60,513 nt of DNA from Janthinobacterium sp. SUN073 (GTDB lineage: Bacteria > Pseudomonadota > Gammaproteobacteria > Burkholderiales > Burkholderiaceae_D), in assembly GCF_030397665.1 (NCBI RefSeq), contig NZ_JAPUBT010000017.1, forward strand, positions 1 to 60,513. Direction: 5' to 3'. Below are positions 18,187 to 26,075 of the stretch, one piece after another. Both the position numbers and the translations under genes were made by a program. The notes beneath the pieces are model-generated. The model saw only the letters and a list, made by a program, of their open reading frames with translations, made no database searches and was not told the DNA's origin. Positions within the stretch are counted from its first letter, which is position 1. Every line of letters starts with the position of its first letter.

Positions 18187-19017
18187 ATGATGAAGCGAGT
18201 ATCCCTGGCCGCGGCCCTGACGGTCATGCTGGCCTGCGGCGGCAGCGGCGCAGTGCTGGCGGCCGACAGCAGCGACGCAGCCCTGAAGGCGGCCATTGCC
18301 GGCAGTGCGCGCACGCCCGCCAACGCGCTACGCGACAGCGCCCGGCACCCGTATGAGACATTGACGTTCTTCGGCATCAAGCCGGGCATGACGGTGGTGG
18401 AGCTGGCGCCCGGCGGCGGCTGGTACACGGAAATTCTGGCACCCTACCTGCGCGAGAATGGCAAGCTGATCGCCGCCGGCAACGATCCGCAGTCAAGCAG
18501 CGAAGGCGCACGCCGCGGCGCGGCGCGCTTCCAGCAAAAACTCGACGCCAATCCGGCCGCTTTCGGCAAGGTGGAAATCGGCGCCTTCGCGCCGCCCACC
18601 ACCTACCGCATCGCGCCCAAGGGCACGGCCGACATGGTGCTCACCTTCCGCAATATCCACAACTGGATACCGATCGGCGAAGCAGGCATGCAGACCTTGT
18701 TCAAGGAAGTGTATGACAGCCTGAAACCGGGCGGCGTATTCGGCGTCGTCGAGCACCGCCTGCCGGCCAGCAAGGCGCAAGATGCCACGGCCAGCAGCGG
18801 CTACATGCACGAAGCGTATGTGATCAAGCTGGCCGAAGGCGCAGGTTTCAGGCTGGCGGCCAAGTCCGACATCAACGCCAATCCGAAAGACCATGCCGAC
18901 CACCAGGGCGGCGTCTGGGCGTTGCCGCCGACCTACGCCAACAAGGATGTCGAGCGGGCCAAATACACGGCCATCGGCGAGAGCGACCGCATGACCCTGA
19001 AGTTCGTCAAGCCATAA
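18187..19017 (+). CDS. Predicted exported SAM-methyltransferase-like protein
   Basis: About 276 residues. A positively charged start (MMKR) and a hydrophobic stretch ending in GAVLA-AD give a convincing signal peptide. The mature part is a class I methyltransferase fold: motif I VVELAPGGGWYTEIL, then the post-motif segments DMVLTFRNIHNW and LKPGGVFGVVEH. An exported SAM enzyme is puzzling because SAM is not expected in the periplasm; the family (predicted methyltransferases of the COG4798 kind) is uncharacterised. Several ATGs (18175-18190) compete; 18187 is chosen for its distance of six bases from GGAG. It ends at a hairpin shared with the convergent gene. Confidence 0.72.
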   Translation: MMKRVSLAAALTVMLACGGSGAVLAADSSDAALKAAIAGSARTPANALRDSARHPYETLTFFGIKPGMTVVELAPGGGWYTEILAPYLRENGKLIAAGNDPQSSSEGARRGAARFQQKLDANPAAFGKVEIGAFAPPTTYRIAPKGTADMVLTFRNIHNWIPIGEAGMQTLFKEVYDSLKPGGVFGVVEHRLPASKAQDATASSGYMHEAYVIKLAEGAGFRLAAKSDINANPKDHADHQGGVWALPPTYANKDVERAKYTAIGESDRMTLKFVKP

Positions 19018-19022
19018 TGTGC

Positions 19023-19048
19023 AGAAGGCCACCTCACGGTGGCCTTCT
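19023..19048. terminator. Bidirectional hairpin between convergent genes
   Basis: A perfect 11-bp stem, AGAAGGCCACC-TCAC-GGTGGCCTTCT, lies in the 41-base gap between two convergent genes. Neither side has a long T run, so termination may be weak or factor-assisted. Confidence 0.6.
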
Positions 19049-19058
19049 GATTCCTGCT

Positions 19059-20696
19059 TTACTTCTTGCCTTCCTTCGGCTTTACCGGCGCCAGGTTCAG
19101 GTCCTGGAAATCGTAGCTGAAATCCGTCTCGGCCGACACGGGCGCCATTTTGACCCTGTCGATGCTGCCATCGGGATTGAGCGAGAACGTCACGTAGGCG
19201 TCGGCGTTGAAATTGCGCTCCTTCCAGCGCACGATGAAGGTGTCGTGCTGCCAGTGTTCCAGCTCGCCCGTCAGGTCCGGCGTGCGCGTGAAGCTGAGGA
19301 TGTGCTTTTTGCCTTCCGGCTTGATCACGACCTTGCCATACCAGGCGTCTTCATACTCGCCGTCATACGCGGCCAGCGGCAACGATGGCTGCGATTTGGC
19401 CGCGCGCGCGCTCGACGCCTTGCCCTGCTTCTTGACTTCTTCGGCATGCTGGTCCTGCTCCACCTTGGCCACCAGCGCCAGCCAGTCCGACGGCGCCGCC
19501 TGCAGGTAATGGTCGAGGATGCGCCATTGCAGTGCCGTCATGGAGCCGCCATTTTCCGCATTGGTGAGTATGGCCACACCCAGTTTCGCTTCCGGCACCA
19601 TCACCACGCGCGAATAAAATCCCTGTAGCGCGCCGCCGTGCATGGCCACTTTCATGCCCTTGTAATCGCGCAGCTGAAAGCCCAGGCCATACGCGCTGAA
19701 GTTCGGTTTTGTGGCGGCCAGCGACGGTTTAGGCTCGGCAATCTTGATCGGCGTTTGCGCCGTCCACATTTCACGGCTCTGCTTTTCGCTGAACAGGCGC
19801 GCGTCCTTGCCATCCTTGTCTTTCACGCCGGCGATCTTGCCTTCGTCGAGCAGCACCATCATCCACTTGGCGATATCTTCCGCATTCGTGTTGATGCCGA
19901 CGGCGCCCACGGCGTTCGGCACGGGCATCGATTTGACGGCGGCGATCTTGCCGTCGATCTTGCTGTGCGCATTGGCGACGTCGGGGTTACCGGCGTTTTC
20001 AAGCAGGCTGGTGGTGGTGCCCGTCATGCCCAGCGGCGCCAGGATGCGTTCGTGCATCGCCTCGCCCCAGCTCTTGCCCGCCTTGTCGGCGATGATCTTG
20101 CCGGCCACGATATACAGCAGGTTATCGTAGGCATAGCTGTTGCGAAAACTCGTGGCCGGACGGATGTAGCGCAGCTTCTCGATGATCTCGTCGGTGGAAA
20201 ACGTGGTGGTGGGCCACCACAGCAAATCGCCTGCCCCCAGCCCCAGGCCACTGCGGTGCGTCAGCAAGTCGCGGATGGTCATGGCGCCCGTCACGTAGGA
20301 ATCGTGCATCTGGAAGCCGGGCAAATGTTTGGTGACGGGATCGTCCCAGGCCAGCTTGCCTTCGTCGACCAGCATGGCCAGCGCGGCGGCCGTGAAACCC
20401 TTCGAGTTCGATGCCACTTCGAACAGCGTCCTGGCGTCGACGGATGCCGGTTCGCCCAGCTTGCGTACGCCGAAACCCCTGGCGGTGATGACCTTGCCAT
20501 CCTTGACGATGGCGATCGCCATGCCGGGTACGTCGAACACTTTCAGGGCGGTGGCGACGTCGCGCTCAAGATCGAAGGCGGGCGCGGGGGCAGGCGCAGC
20601 GGCAACGACGGGGGCGGCGTCAAAGGCCAGCGCCGGCAAGGCTATGCTCGAAAACGCCAGCACGATGGCGGCGGCGAGGCGGTTCATGGTATGCAT
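19059..20696 (-). CDS. Exported serine hydrolase (beta-lactamase/DD-peptidase fold) with C-terminal DUF3471-like domain
   Basis: 545 residues with a signal peptide (about 1-27, ending ALPALA). The class C-type catalytic motifs are present: SNSK (Ser-x-x-Lys) near residue 95 and YDN (Tyr-x-Asn) near 189. HGGALQGF near residue 340 takes the place of the KTG-type third motif. A C-terminal domain of about 120 residues (YDGEYEDAWYG onward) is typical of esterase/peptidase relatives, not resistance enzymes. A role in cell-wall or D-amino-acid peptide hydrolysis is plausible; beta-lactam resistance should not be assumed. The start is chosen at 20696 over 20711 and 20687. It lies 22 bases after an M1 peptidase gene and is probably co-transcribed with it. 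Confidence 0.82.
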   Translation of the reverse strand: MHTMNRLAAAIVLAFSSIALPALAFDAAPVVAAAPAPAPAFDLERDVATALKVFDVPGMAIAIVKDGKVITARGFGVRKLGEPASVDARTLFEVASNSKGFTAAALAMLVDEGKLAWDDPVTKHLPGFQMHDSYVTGAMTIRDLLTHRSGLGLGAGDLLWWPTTTFSTDEIIEKLRYIRPATSFRNSYAYDNLLYIVAGKIIADKAGKSWGEAMHERILAPLGMTGTTTSLLENAGNPDVANAHSKIDGKIAAVKSMPVPNAVGAVGINTNAEDIAKWMMVLLDEGKIAGVKDKDGKDARLFSEKQSREMWTAQTPIKIAEPKPSLAATKPNFSAYGLGFQLRDYKGMKVAMHGGALQGFYSRVVMVPEAKLGVAILTNAENGGSMTALQWRILDHYLQAAPSDWLALVAKVEQDQHAEEVKKQGKASSARAAKSQPSLPLAAYDGEYEDAWYGKVVIKPEGKKHILSFTRTPDLTGELEHWQHDTFIVRWKERNFNADAYVTFSLNPDGSIDRVKMAPVSAETDFSYDFQDLNLAPVKPKEGKK

Positions 20697-20718
20697 GGTC
20701 AGGATGTCCAAATAAGGT

Positions 20719-22578
20719 TCAATGCGCTTGCGCGGCCATCAATTTATCGACGCTTTCCTGCGTCACCGGGTGGTAGCGTTCGCGCGCCTGCGCATACACG
20801 TCCTTGGCCCAGGCGTGGCCTTGCGGCGTCTTCATCAAGGCGCTGTACAGGGGCACGACGAACTTCTGGCGACCCACGCTCATCAGGAATGCCTGCAAGG
20901 GCTGGTGCACGTCGTAGCCAGCGTTCACGGAGGCCAGATAGAAGCGGTAGGCCACTTCATTATTGCCGCTCTTGCCCACACCGTAGTCCTGGTCCAGCTC
21001 ACGCAATTGCGCCGCGCTGGCCTTGTTGTTGATGTCGTTCAGGAAGTGCATCGATTCGATGGCAATCCACTTGTCCATGCCCAGGTCTTTGGTGGACAGC
21101 TCGCCCTTGAGCCAGGCGTCACGGTGCTGGTCGAGCAGCGCCAGGCGCGGCGAGACAACGCGCTGCGCGCTGGCCGGCACGCCGGTGCCATACAGCCATT
21201 CATCGAGTTCCGCTTGCGGCATCACGTCCGGATGCTGCGCCAGCAGGTTCTTGCGCAGGTAGGCGATAAACTGCTCCGTCGTCACGCTCTGGAACGCGTG
21301 CTGGTCGAACCAACCGCGCAGGAAAGGATCGAACACGGCGCGGCCGGCACGGCGCTCCATGGTGGCCAGGAACCAGGCGCCCTTCGGATAAATGATGCCG
21401 TCATCCGTATACGTTTCCGCGGGATTGGCGTCCGCGTCGCGCGTGATCAGCGCCGTTTTCGCGGCCGGCAATTCGCGGATCGAGGCAGCCAGTTCTTCCT
21501 GGTCGACCTGCACGCCCATCTGCGCCACTTCGCTGCCATACAGCTGCTCGACGATGCGCGTGGTGACGTAGGTGGTGAAACCTTCGTTGAGCCACATGTG
21601 CTTCCATGACGCGTTGGTAACCAGGTTGCCCGACCACGAGTGAGCCAGTTCATGCGCGATCAGGTCGACCAGGCTGCGGTCGCCCGCGATCATGGTCGGC
21701 GTGAGGAAGGTCAGGCGCGGGTTTTCCATGCCGCCGTAGGGGAACGATGGCGGCAGCACGATCATGTCGTAGCGCCCCCAGCCATACGGGCCGTACAGCG
21801 CTTCGGCTGCCTGAATCATCTTTTCCGTGTCGGCCAGCTCGTACTCGGCCGCCTTGATGCGCGGCGGCTCGGCATACACGGCCGAACGGGGGCCGAGTTT
21901 GCGCACTTCCAGTTCGCCGATGGCAATGGCCAGCAGGTACGATGGAATCGGCTGCGGCATCCTGAATTTCCAGCCGCCCTTGCCCGTCGCCTTCTCGTCA
22001 TTCTCGGCGCTCATCACGACGCGCATGCCCGCTGGCGCCTCGATGCGCGCGCTGTAGGTAAAACGCACGGCCGGCGTATCCTGCGATGGCACCCACGAGC
22101 GGGCGTTGATGCTTTGCGACTGGCTGAACATGAAAGGCAGCTTGCCCGACATGGTTTGCCGCGGCGTGAGCCACTGCAGCGCGATGGCGTTCGGCGCCGT
22201 ATGGTAATAGACGCGCACTTTGCCCGGCTGGCCCGTGGTGGTGATGCGCAGCGCCTGACCCTTTTCCGGGTCGGCCTTGTCCAGCTGGTACGGCGCCATC
22301 TGCCATGCGCCGCGCTTGTCCTGTACCTGCACTTTCGCGATCGACAAATCGCGCGTATCGAGCACCAGCGTGCGCGCCGCCGGATCGATCCAGTTCAAGG
22401 ACAGCTCGGCATAGCCGGAGAGCGTCTTTTGCTTGAAATCGGCTTTCAGGTCCAGCTGCAGGTCGCGCGTACGCACCTGGTCGTAACGCGCGTAGCTGAG
22501 GGGATCGGCGTGCGCTGCCAGGGTCACCTGGCAAAGTAGCGCACAGCCCAGCGCGCGCAGGAAGGTCAAAGTTTGCAT
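20719..22578 (-). CDS. Exported M1-family aminopeptidase (LTA4 hydrolase-like)
   Basis: 619 residues with a signal peptide (about 1-24, ending AAHA). The exopeptidase motif GGMEN is near residue 282, the zinc site HELAHSW near 309, and the third ligand Glu lies in NEGFT 18 residues later. The sequence order and the C-terminal helical domain resemble the leukotriene A4 hydrolase/aminopeptidase B branch of M1. It should trim N-terminal residues from peptides in the periplasm. It is followed by the serine hydrolase gene and preceded, behind a strong terminator, by a second, unrelated M1 peptidase. Confidence 0.88.
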   Translation of the reverse strand: MQTLTFLRALGCALLCQVTLAAHADPLSYARYDQVRTRDLQLDLKADFKQKTLSGYAELSLNWIDPAARTLVLDTRDLSIAKVQVQDKRGAWQMAPYQLDKADPEKGQALRITTTGQPGKVRVYYHTAPNAIALQWLTPRQTMSGKLPFMFSQSQSINARSWVPSQDTPAVRFTYSARIEAPAGMRVVMSAENDEKATGKGGWKFRMPQPIPSYLLAIAIGELEVRKLGPRSAVYAEPPRIKAAEYELADTEKMIQAAEALYGPYGWGRYDMIVLPPSFPYGGMENPRLTFLTPTMIAGDRSLVDLIAHELAHSWSGNLVTNASWKHMWLNEGFTTYVTTRIVEQLYGSEVAQMGVQVDQEELAASIRELPAAKTALITRDADANPAETYTDDGIIYPKGAWFLATMERRAGRAVFDPFLRGWFDQHAFQSVTTEQFIAYLRKNLLAQHPDVMPQAELDEWLYGTGVPASAQRVVSPRLALLDQHRDAWLKGELSTKDLGMDKWIAIESMHFLNDINNKASAAQLRELDQDYGVGKSGNNEVAYRFYLASVNAGYDVHQPLQAFLMSVGRQKFVVPLYSALMKTPQGHAWAKDVYAQARERYHPVTQESVDKLMAAQAH

Positions 22579-22665
22579 GGTCGTCTTTTGAATGATTTGC
22601 GAAAGCCCCGGTCCGTGTGCGCCGGGGCGTCGCGCAGAATAGCACTTCCGGCGCAGGCCGGCAGA

Positions 22666-22694
22666 AAAAAGCGCCGGACTGGCCGGCGCTTTTT
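22666..22694 (-). terminator. Rho-independent terminator after the second M1 peptidase gene
   Basis: A 12-bp stem (AAAAAGCGCCGG / CCGGCGCTTTTT) with a five-base loop directly follows the stop at 22697 on the minus strand and ends in six T. The symmetric A/T ends mean it can act in both directions. Confidence 0.85.
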
Positions 22695-22696
22695 CC

Positions 22697-25090
22697 CTAT
22701 TTCGTCTCGCTCTTGGCTTCCGGCTTGGCCTCGGGCGCCTTCAGCGGCGTATTAAAATCCTTCATCAGGTTATTCTTGTCGCGGTCCAGCTTGAACAGTT
22801 CCAGGCGCGACGGCGTAATTTTTCTCGGCCAGGCGTTGTTGCTGGTGTCGATGTCGGCCGTTTCCCAGTACGGGTCTTGTACCAGCCCCACCATCGGCTC
22901 GTCCGTGACGATGACCTTGCTGATCTTGTGCGGCGCATAGCGCCACACTTCGGCCGGCACGCGCTCGATGATCTTCTTGCCGCTTTTCAGTTCGATTTCC
23001 AGGATCAGCGGCATCACCAGGCCGCCGAGATTCGAGAAATCGACCAGGTACAGATGCTTGCCCATATTATGCTGCTCCAGCAGTTTTCTTTCCCATGGCT
23101 CCAGCGTTTCCTGCTCTTCCGCATAGCTGTTGCGGTCCTTGTTGGTGACCGTGAATTCATCGTGCCGGTTATAGAAATCCTTCAGCGCGGGGTCCAGCTC
23201 CACCTTCTTCGGCAGCGCCTTGTTGCGCTGGTCCGAGATCGAGATGGGCTGCGCCGCCTTCTGCGCCTTCTTCCACGCCTTTTCCGTTTCCGGATTTTTC
23301 GTGCTCACGCCATATTCGCTGATGCCGTCGATGCTGATGTCGACCGCGTCGGTGGTATAGAACCAGCCGCGCCAGAACCAGTCCAGGTCAGTGCCGGAAG
23401 CGTCTTCCATGCTGCGGAAAAAGTCGGCCGGCGTGGGCCGCTTGAACTTCCAGCGCAAGGCGTATTGCTTGAAGGCGAAGTCGAACAGTTCGCGCCCGAG
23501 GATGGTCTCGCGCAGGATGTTGAGGGCCGTGGCCGGCTTGTCGTAGGCGTTCGCCGTGAACTGCAGCAAGGACTCGGAATTGGTCATGATGGGCACCTGG
23601 TTCTGGCTGCGCATGTAGTCGACGATCTTGCGCGGCTCGCCATTCCAGGACGGAAAATGCTCTTCCCACGCCTGCTCGGCCAGGTACTGCAGGAAGGAAT
23701 TGAGGCCCTCGTCCATCCACGTCCACTGGCGCTCGTCCGAATTGACGATCATGGGAAAATAATTGTGGCCCACTTCATGGATGATCACGCCGATCAGGTC
23801 ATATTTTGCCGTCTTCGAATAGGTCAGCGCTCCCGTCTTCTTGTCCTTCACGGGGCGCCCGCCATTGAACGCAATCATCGGATACTCCATGCCGCCCACG
23901 GCGCCGTTGACGGAAATCGCGTTCGGATACGGGTAATCGAAACTGTACTTGTTGTACTGTTCGATGGCGTGCACGACGGCGCGCGTGCTGTACTGCTGCC
24001 ACAGCGGGTTGCCCTCGTTCGGATAGTACGACATGGCCATCACGCGCTTGCCGCCGCTATTTAGCCCCTGCGCATCCCAGATGAACTTGCGGCTCGACGC
24101 CCACGCCACGTCGCGCACATTGGCCGCCTTGAAGTGCCAGGTTTTCATCCCCGCCGCCCGGCCCTTTTCCGCCGCCAGCGCTTCGGCGGGCGTGATCACC
24201 AGCAGCGGCGTATTGCTGTTTTTCGCCTGCGCCAGGCGCTCGCGCTGCACCGCGCTCAACACGCTGGCAGGATTTTGCAGCTCGCCCGTGGCGGCCACCA
24301 CATGGTCGCCCGGCACCGTCAGATACAGTTCGTAGTCGCCAAATTCCAGCGTGAATTCGCCGGAGCCGAGGAATTGCTTGTGTTGCCAGCCAACGGCGTC
24401 GTAATACGCGGCCATGCGCGGAAACCACTGTGCGATCTGGAAAATCGTGTTCTTGTCGTCTTCAAAATATTCATAGCCGGAGCGCTCGACCAGCACCTTC
24501 TGGTCATTGATTTTGTAGGACCAGTCGATGCCAAAGCTGATGCTCTGGCCGGGCGCCAGCGCCACCGGCAAATCGATGCGCAGCATGGTCTGGTTGACCA
24601 CATACGGCAGCGGCTTGCCGCTGGCCGCTTTCACGGCGGTGAGCTTGAAGCCGCCGTCGAATTCGCGGCCCGCATGGAGGGCGCGCAAGTCTTCGAATTT
24701 CAGCGCTTCCTCTTCGGTGCCGCTGAGCCAGGCCTGGCGCGACGGCGCGCTCAATACGCGGCGCTGGTCCGCATCCTGGCGCAAGCCATTCTGGTCCAGC
24801 TGCAGCCACAGATACGCGAGGCTGTCCGGCGAGCGGTTGTGATAGGTGATCTGCTCGCTGGCCGTGATTTCGCGGCGCGCCTCGTCCAAGGTGGCGCGGA
24901 TCACGTAATCGGCGCGCTGCTGCCAGTAGGCGTGGCCCGGCGCACCGGACGCCGTGCGGTAGTTATTCGGCGTGGGCAGCAATTCTTCCAGCTGGCGGAA
25001 CTTGTCGTCGAAGGGCGCGGCGGCGCACAGGCCGGGCAAGGGAGCAAACAAGGTCAGGCACAAGGCAAGCAAGCGGACAAGGACCGGCAT
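22697..25090 (-). CDS. Exported M1-family metallopeptidase (large)
   Basis: 797 residues with a signal peptide (hydrophobic LVRLLALCLTLFAPLPGL, then CAAA). The zinc motif HEVGHNYFP is near residue 436 and the third Glu is in WMDEGLNSF 19 residues later. The substrate motif reads GGMEYP instead of GAMEN. It differs strongly from the neighbouring 619-residue peptidase, so this is not a recent duplication. A Lys/Glu-rich C-terminal tail (residues AEAKPEAKSE) follows the last folded part. The start at 25090 is chosen because GGA precedes it at good spacing; upstream ATGs at 25102 and 25126 lack one. Likely a periplasmic or surface peptidase. Confidence 0.83.
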   Translation of the reverse strand: MPVLVRLLALCLTLFAPLPGLCAAAPFDDKFRQLEELLPTPNNYRTASGAPGHAYWQQRADYVIRATLDEARREITASEQITYHNRSPDSLAYLWLQLDQNGLRQDADQRRVLSAPSRQAWLSGTEEEALKFEDLRALHAGREFDGGFKLTAVKAASGKPLPYVVNQTMLRIDLPVALAPGQSISFGIDWSYKINDQKVLVERSGYEYFEDDKNTIFQIAQWFPRMAAYYDAVGWQHKQFLGSGEFTLEFGDYELYLTVPGDHVVAATGELQNPASVLSAVQRERLAQAKNSNTPLLVITPAEALAAEKGRAAGMKTWHFKAANVRDVAWASSRKFIWDAQGLNSGGKRVMAMSYYPNEGNPLWQQYSTRAVVHAIEQYNKYSFDYPYPNAISVNGAVGGMEYPMIAFNGGRPVKDKKTGALTYSKTAKYDLIGVIIHEVGHNYFPMIVNSDERQWTWMDEGLNSFLQYLAEQAWEEHFPSWNGEPRKIVDYMRSQNQVPIMTNSESLLQFTANAYDKPATALNILRETILGRELFDFAFKQYALRWKFKRPTPADFFRSMEDASGTDLDWFWRGWFYTTDAVDISIDGISEYGVSTKNPETEKAWKKAQKAAQPISISDQRNKALPKKVELDPALKDFYNRHDEFTVTNKDRNSYAEEQETLEPWERKLLEQHNMGKHLYLVDFSNLGGLVMPLILEIELKSGKKIIERVPAEVWRYAPHKISKVIVTDEPMVGLVQDPYWETADIDTSNNAWPRKITPSRLELFKLDRDKNNLMKDFNTPLKAPEAKPEAKSETK

Positions 25091-25242
25091 GGCGCATTCC
25101 ATCTGGGAGTCGTGGACAGACTGCATTCTAAGTCGAGTCTGTTTGCAAAGCGCTCATTGTTGTGGAAGTCCCACACACCAGCCAGTGCCATGCCCCGGCA
25201 GCACTGGCGCCGGCACGGGCATTGGCGTATGATGCGCCTCGA

Positions 25243-25350
25243 ACATTGGGGAGTAGTCGTCCCGCGGTCATGCCGCGGGAACCTGTATCAACATAATTGG
25301 CCCGCAGGCCATGGTGCAGGTGGTTGCAGAACTTGACGAGACCATTGATC
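25243..25350 (+). ncRNA. yybP-ykoY (manganese) riboswitch upstream of the GDT1-type exporter
   Basis: The conserved 5' block GGGGAGTAG (25248-25256), the central CCTGTATCAACATA block (about 25282-25295) and the 3' block GACGAGACC (25335-25343) occur in the order and spacing of the yybP-ykoY aptamer, with a GC-rich variable helix (CCCGCGG/CCGCGGG) between the first two. This Mn2+-sensing class commonly precedes MntP and TMEM165/GDT1 genes, and the next gene encodes the latter. A weak -10 (TATGAT, 25228-25233) would place the transcript start just before the aptamer. Aptamer ends are approximate. Confidence 0.85.
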
Positions 25351-25361
25351 CAGGGCGGCCG

Positions 25362-25382
25362 CATGGGCCGGAGTCGCCCATG
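25362..25382 (+). promoter_or_regulatory. Expression-platform hairpin after the riboswitch
   Basis: CATGGGC and GCCCATG form a perfect 7-bp stem with a seven-base loop, 12 bases after the aptamer and 45 before the ATG. There is no T run, so control of translation or Rho access is more likely than intrinsic termination. Confidence 0.45.
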
Positions 25383-25426
25383 GATCATTGGTTAATTCGT
25401 CCGGCCCGCGTACCTCTTGCAATCTC

Positions 25427-26002
25427 ATGGAAGCATTCCTCATCTCCACCGGCATCGTCGGTCTCGCTGAAATCGGCGACAAAACCCAACTCCTGGCCTT
25501 TTTGCTGGCGGCCAAATTCCGCAAGCCTTTGCCCATCGTGCTGGCCATTTTCGTCGCCACCGTCGCCAACCACGCGTTTGCCGCCGCCGTCGGCGCCTGG
25601 ATCACCAGCATGCTGGGGCCCGACGTACTGCGCTGGGTACTCGGCGTCTCCTTTTTGGCAATGGCGGCCTGGACCCTGATCCCCGACAAGCTCGACGAAG
25701 ACGAGACGAAGCTGGCCAAGTATGGCGTCTTCCTGACCACCCTGATCGCCTTCTTCATGGCGGAAATGGGAGATAAAACGCAGGTGGCGACCGTGGCGCT
25801 GGCGGCGCGCTACCACGACATTGTTTCCGTCGTGCTGGGCACCACCTTCGGCATGATGCTGGCCAACGTGCCGGCCGTCTACCTGGGCGACAAGATCGCC
25901 AACCGCGTGTCGCTGCGTCTGGTACACGGCATCGCGGCGCTGGTGTTTGCCGTGCTGGGCGTGGCGACCCTGCTGGGCGCGGGCGCGGCCCTGGGCTTCT
26001 GA
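25427..26002 (+). CDS. TMEM165/GDT1 family manganese exporter (UPF0016)
   Basis: 191 residues, nearly all membrane helices. The two hallmark repeats E-x-G-D-K-T/S are present: LAEIGDKTQLLAF near residue 15 and MAEMGDKTQVATV near residue 115, each in a hydrophobic helix, as in the six-to-seven-helix GDT1 cation/proton antiporters. Bacterial members export Mn2+. The yybP-ykoY riboswitch directly upstream supports manganese as substrate. The start 25427 (MEAFLIST) is preferred over an in-frame start 13 codons earlier because it gives the family N-terminus. A terminator follows at 26027-26060. Confidence 0.9.
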   Translation: MEAFLISTGIVGLAEIGDKTQLLAFLLAAKFRKPLPIVLAIFVATVANHAFAAAVGAWITSMLGPDVLRWVLGVSFLAMAAWTLIPDKLDEDETKLAKYGVFLTTLIAFFMAEMGDKTQVATVALAARYHDIVSVVLGTTFGMMLANVPAVYLGDKIANRVSLRLVHGIAALVFAVLGVATLLGAGAALGF

Positions 26003-26026
26003 CCAATGTCGGCAACATGCATGCCG

Positions 26027-26060
26027 GCGCGCTGATCCCGAACGGTCAGCGCGCTTTCTT
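26027..26060 (+). terminator. Terminator after the manganese exporter gene
   Basis: A 9-bp perfect stem, GCGCGCTGA / TCAGCGCGC (26027-26054), with a ten-base loop is followed by TTTCTT. It lies in the 73-base gap before the convergent NdvB-type gene. Confidence 0.7.
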
Positions 26061-26075
26061 GAGACATGGGCAAGA

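Noticed and set aside
18187..18260. Lipoprotein signal (Cys in MLACGG)
   Set aside because: The residues before the Cys (Met-Leu-Ala) do not fit the lipobox well, and a better type I site (VLA-AD) follows.
19059..20696. Resistance beta-lactamase
   Set aside because: The SxxK and YxN motifs only show the serine hydrolase fold. The extra C-terminal domain and the absence of a typical KTG motif fit esterase/DD-peptidase relatives.
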